A DNA stretch of 15,277 nt from Symbiobacteriaceae bacterium (GTDB lineage: Bacteria; Bacillota_E; Symbiobacteriia; Symbiobacteriales; Symbiobacteriaceae): assembly GCA_027356675.1 (NCBI GenBank), contig DAHVXO010000301.1, positions 1-15,277 of the forward strand, given 5' to 3'. The notes beneath the pieces are model-generated. The model saw nothing but the letters and a program-made list of their open reading frames with translations. It did not search any database and had not been told where the DNA came from. The position numbers and the translations under genes are program-made. Position 1 is the first letter of the stretch; the number at the start of each line of letters is the position of its first letter. Below, one piece after another: positions 13,222-15,277 of this stretch.

Positions 13222-13242
13222 CACCTTCCGGGAGGGGAGGTG
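13222..13242 (+). promoter_or_regulatory. Hairpin covering the ribosome binding site of the next gene
   Basis: CACCTTCC (13222-13229) pairs with GGGAGGTG (13235-13242), 8 bp including one G-T(U) pair, around a GGGAG loop. The 3' arm is the Shine-Dalgarno sequence of the TTG start at 13249, so it could hold translation down. Confidence 0.45.
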
Positions 13243-13248
13243 GTACGT

Positions 13249-13404
13249 TTGGCTGACCCGAAACCGAAAAAGGAGCCCAAGGTTGAAGTAACTGGGCGAT
13301 GCCTGAAGGAAGTGAAATCAGAGAACCTGTACGCAGACTTCGAGGTCATGGTAACTGGCCTCGATGAAGAAGACGGAAAGGACGAAGACCCCGGTGCCGC
13401 ATAG
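13249..13404 (+). CDS. Small charged protein before the major tail gene
   Basis: A 51-residue protein starting with TTG 13249, eight bases after GGGGAGG (13234-13240). The sequence is basic at the start (ADPKPKKEPKVEVTG), has a likely beta-hairpin (YADFEVMVTGL) and ends acidic (DEEDGKDEDPGAA). It has no cysteine pair or transmembrane segment. It is one of two consecutive small TTG-started genes between the tail-completion and tail-tube genes, a place where many siphophages carry short uncharacterised proteins. Its ribosome binding site is within a hairpin, and a second hairpin spans its stop codon. Supported mainly by its start signal, good spacing and fit between neighbours. Confidence 0.62.
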   Translation: MADPKPKKEPKVEVTGRCLKEVKSENLYADFEVMVTGLDEEDGKDEDPGAA

Positions 13405-13414
13405 GCCCGGGGTC
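13387..13414 (+). promoter_or_regulatory. GC-rich hairpin across a stop codon
   Basis: GACCCCGG (13387-13394) pairs with CCGGGGTC (13407-13414). Inside it GCC (13396-13398) pairs with GGC (13404-13406) around GCATA, leaving a single bulged T at 13395. It spans the TAG at 13402-13404 and ends 7 bases before the next ribosome binding site. The downstream bases (CTGGTTTGG) are not a clear T-tract, so it is not called a terminator. Confidence 0.5.
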
Positions 13415-13434
13415 CTGGTTTGGAGGTGACCGTC

Positions 13435-13569
13435 TTGAAGGTGCGGTGGATCGCCGAAGGTTACGACCGCAAGATCGGAGAGGAATTCGAGGTCAGCGAG
13501 GAACAGGCTCAGAGCCTGATCGCTGCCGGCCAGGCTGAAGCGGTCGAGGAGAAGGGAGGCAAGAAGTAA
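13435..13569 (+). CDS. Small protein, likely paralogue of the 11329 gene product
   Basis: A 44-residue protein starting with TTG 13435, eight bases after GGAGG within GGAGGTGACC (13422-13431). The sequence (VRWIAEGYDRKIGEEFEVSE, then AQSLIAAGQAEAV) follows the same pattern as the protein at 11329-11529: a VRF/VRW strand, GE, an acidic position, then a helix with LIA-x-G-x-A. The tail is lysine-rich (EEKGGKK). It ends directly at the start of the tail-tube gene, whose ribosome binding site (GGGAGG at 13554-13559) lies inside its 3' end, so the two are translated from one message. Function unknown. Confidence 0.65.
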   Translation: MKVRWIAEGYDRKIGEEFEVSEEQAQSLIAAGQAEAVEEKGGKK

Positions 13570-14553
13570 ATGGCCAGGTTCGCAAGGAACGACGGATATA
13601 TCGGGCTGGCCAAACAGGCCGCTAAGGGGACAGGGATCGCTCCCGCCTACTTTGTCAAGTGGGATGGCGGTCCGAAAATGACGCCCGACATGGATGTTGA
13701 AAAGCTTCAGGAGGGCGGCGACGGCCAGTATCCGGGGATCATGCTCAAGAAGAAGCACAAGCCCGACGGCAGCTTCGACCTCTTCGCCCGGCCCGACATC
13801 GCCGGGTTTCTGTTCGCCATGCTGCTTGGGGCTGACACCATCGCGGGAACGGGCCCGTATACGCACACCATCATCGCCAGCGCGCCGGCGTCCTTGCCTT
13901 GGGTGACCGTGGAGCGCAGCGTCGCTGGACAGCTTATCGACCGGATCATCGACAGCCGGATCAAGGAGATCAAGGTATCCGGAGAGGCTGGGCAGCCGGT
14001 CAAGCTGGCGGTGTCGTATCTCGGCACGACCGAGGCCAAGCAGGCCACGCCGGCGACCGTGACTCTCGAAACCGACGACCCCTTCATGTTCTGGCAAGGG
14101 ACGTATACCCTCGATACCACCGACGTGTCCGGCGTGATCCCGGCGTTTGAGATCACTTTGTCGAACATCTTCGACGAGGACGATTTTGCCAACGCGATCA
14201 CCCGGGCGGACATTCCGCTGATCCGGCGCGACATCAAGGGCAGCTTCCGGGTGAAGTTCGAGAATGCTGACCGGTTCGCGAAGACGTACTTTGGCGACAC
14301 CAGCGGCACGGCTCCGGCTACCGCCCTGACCACCGGCAACATCACCATCGACCTGAACTACGGCACCGGCGCGGGTGCCAGAGAACTGAAGATCGACCTC
14401 CAGAAGATTTACCACACGGCAGCCAAAGTAGAGCTGGCCTCCAAGGAGGAGACCAGCCAGGAGTACGACTGCGAGTTCGAAGGCTCCAAGGGCACCGGCG
14501 ACCTGGTGACGGTTACCGCGAAGAACGCGAAAGCGACGAGTTATGTGGCCTAA
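13570..14553 (+). CDS. Major tail tube protein
   Basis: A 327-residue protein with a GGGAGG site (13554-13559). The N-terminus ARFARNDGYIGLAKQAAKGT, followed by PAYFVKWDGGP, is typical of phage tail tube proteins. So is the 'GGDGQYPGIMLKKKHKPDGS' region (about 49-68), where tube proteins carry a loop between ring subunits. The middle and C-terminal parts are beta-rich (VERSVAGQLIDRIIDSRIKE and ITLSNIFDED), as in two-domain tube proteins of GC-rich Bacillota and archaeal/GTA-like phages. It polymerises into the tail tube. The gene ends with TAA at 14551-14553, sharing four bases with the stop of the gene on the opposite strand. Confidence 0.87.
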   Translation: MARFARNDGYIGLAKQAAKGTGIAPAYFVKWDGGPKMTPDMDVEKLQEGGDGQYPGIMLKKKHKPDGSFDLFARPDIAGFLFAMLLGADTIAGTGPYTHTIIASAPASLPWVTVERSVAGQLIDRIIDSRIKEIKVSGEAGQPVKLAVSYLGTTEAKQATPATVTLETDDPFMFWQGTYTLDTTDVSGVIPAFEITLSNIFDEDDFANAITRADIPLIRRDIKGSFRVKFENADRFAKTYFGDTSGTAPATALTTGNITIDLNYGTGAGARELKIDLQKIYHTAAKVELASKEETSQEYDCEFEGSKGTGDLVTVTAKNAKATSYVA

Positions 14554-14957
14554 CGCAGAAGGCTGGTGAGGGAGCTAATAGCCAAGGACGGATGCTTATC
14601 GGAGAAGAGAAAATCCATCTCTGAACCCTTGTACCGGGCACGCATGACAATGGTGCTCTGGTCCTTGGTCTTGGACCGTCCGCCCACTGCGGCTCCGACC
14701 AGGGCTCCTACGCCGCCGGTCAGTATCCCGCCAATGGCCGCGCCAGCAAGCGCCTTTCCGAGGGAGCGGGATTCTTTGAGATCCTTGTTCAACGCGACCG
14801 CTATTATGTCGGAGGGCGGGATATCAATGGAGCCCCACTTGAACAACCCCTTGGGCCAGCAGATCTGGATCAGATCCCCCGTGCGTTTCACGACAACCGG
14901 ACCTATCGGTATCTCGGGAGGACCACCGATATACTGCAACGCCACAGCCTTAGCCAT
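14550..14957 (-). CDS. Moron: glycine-zipper PH-like protein on the opposite strand
   Basis: A 135-residue protein and the only gene on the minus strand. The start at 14957 (ATG) is preferred over 14990 because AAGGAG lies eight bases before it and the predicted promoter would start transcription near 14986, after the longer start. Residues about 17-60 (PIGPVVVKRTGDLIQI, then IDIPPSDIIAVAL) and 99-133 (DQSTIVMRARYKGSEMDFLF) read as strands like the two halves of a small bacterial PH-like domain. Between them a hydrophobic Gly/Ala run (67-93; GKALAGAAIGGILTGGVGAL) has the GxxxG spacing of a glycine zipper and could insert in a membrane. It resembles host-type proteins rather than virion parts. 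A lysogenic conversion or superinfection-exclusion role is inference. Confidence 0.82.
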   Translation of the reverse strand: MAKAVALQYIGGPPEIPIGPVVVKRTGDLIQICWPKGLFKWGSIDIPPSDIIAVALNKDLKESRSLGKALAGAAIGGILTGGVGALVGAAVGGRSKTKDQSTIVMRARYKGSEMDFLFSDKHPSLAISSLTSLLR

Positions 14958-14992
14958 ATGACCATCTCCTTTCAGGGAAAGTTCTGACAACC

Positions 14993-15022
14993 AGTATACC
15001 TTATCGAGGAGGTTATTGCCAA
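14993..15022 (-). promoter_or_regulatory. Promoter of the moron gene
   Basis: On the minus strand, TTGGCA (15022-15017) and TATACT (14998-14993) are separated by 18 bases: five of six matches to the -35 consensus and a good -10. The start site would be near 14986, about 29 bases before the ATG. It overlaps the ribosome binding site region of the following + strand gene. Confidence 0.6.
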
Positions 15023-15023
15023 G

Positions 15024-15277
15024 ATGACCGGCAAGGAATTGAAACCCTCCCGCGTCTTGGTGCAGCTTGATCGTGAGCGCGAGATCCGTTTTGATCTCAA
15101 TGCCCTGGTTGAACTTGAGTCTTATTTCGGGGGGCTAGACAAAATAATGACCGCCGAAATGAACCTTGCTACTCTCAGGTTTCTGATATGGGCGGGCCTA
15201 CTGCACGAATCCCCTGACCTGAAGGAACGGGACGTCGGTCGAATGATCCCCCTTGATCGTCTTCAGGAACTTGCCGA
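15024..15277 (+). CDS. Tail assembly chaperone, N-terminal part (runs off the window)
   Basis: An open frame from ATG 15024 to the end of the window (84 codons, no stop), with GAGGAGG at 15006-15012. The visible sequence includes VLVQLDREREIRFDLNALVE, YFGG, then LATLRFLIWAGLLHESPDL. The pattern 'R-F-D-L-N-A-L-x-E-L-E' followed by 'L-R-x-L-I-W-A-G-L' is typical of tail assembly chaperones of the gene-transfer-agent/Phage_TAC type. These bind the tape measure before tail polymerisation. Position right after the tail tube gene agrees. Whether a programmed frameshift extends the product, as in many such genes, lies beyond the window. Confidence 0.78.
   Translation, partial: MTGKELKPSRVLVQLDREREIRFDLNALVELESYFGGLDKIMTAEMNLATLRFLIWAGLLHESPDLKERDVGRMIPLDRLQELA

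Noticed and set aside
13318..14415. Minus-strand open frame opposite the tail tube gene
   Set aside because: The + strand product is a typical tail tube protein; the antisense product is His/Arg/Asp-rich without motif.
14566..14961. Plus-strand open frame opposite the moron
   Set aside because: The minus-strand frame has a promoter, AAGGAG site and a coherent Gly-zipper protein; the + strand reading is a Pro/Ala-rich mirror of it.
1..15277. tRNA genes, CRISPR arrays, insertion sequences, integrase or attachment sites
   Set aside because: No cloverleaf, repeat-spacer array, transposase or recombinase sequence was seen on either strand.

Overview
The window is a stretch of a tailed (siphovirus-type) phage or prophage genome. 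It runs from the end of an early/accessory gene block through DNA packaging, head morphogenesis and head-tail joining into the first tail genes. The DNA is visibly GC-rich. Strong AGGAGG-type ribosome binding sites, frequent GTG and TTG starts and a sigma70/sigmaA-type promoter point to a GC-rich Gram-positive host, most likely a high-GC Bacillota. The species cannot be named from the sequence. Almost all genes are on the + strand and tightly packed, often joined by ATGA stop-start overlaps.

Left part (1-4207): accessory genes. These are a protein with two helix-turn-helix modules, a small DNA-binding-like protein, a CxxC zinc-finger coiled-coil protein, a small basic protein and a RuvC-type Holliday-junction resolvase. 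Three very small membrane proteins and three small Cys-rich (zinc-ribbon-like) proteins follow.

Junction (4208-4358): the only sizeable intergenic region. It holds a near-consensus promoter, a perfect 9-bp hairpin starting almost at the predicted +1, and a hairpin-plus-T-tract terminator. Together they predict an RNA of about 70 nt directly in front of the packaging genes. No convincing promoter lies between the terminator and the packaging operon, so the late genes probably depend on read-through or antitermination. This is the most interesting part of the window.

Packaging and head (4359-11315): a small helical protein whose 3' end carries four CGAAAC repeats, then small terminase, large terminase and an HK97-type portal fused to a C-terminal SPP1-gp7/MuF domain. 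These are followed by a prohead protease with an extra domain and a helical tail, the HK97-fold major capsid protein, and a probable decoration or minor head protein.

Head-tail joining and tail (11329-15277): a small protein, a gp6-like adaptor, a gp10-like protein, a tail-completion protein, two small TTG-started proteins and the major tail tube protein. Next comes a gene on the opposite strand with its own promoter (a moron) encoding a glycine-zipper protein. The window ends inside a tail assembly chaperone. No separate head-completion (stopper) gene is recognisable. Several hairpins lie at gene junctions in this part and may set protein ratios.
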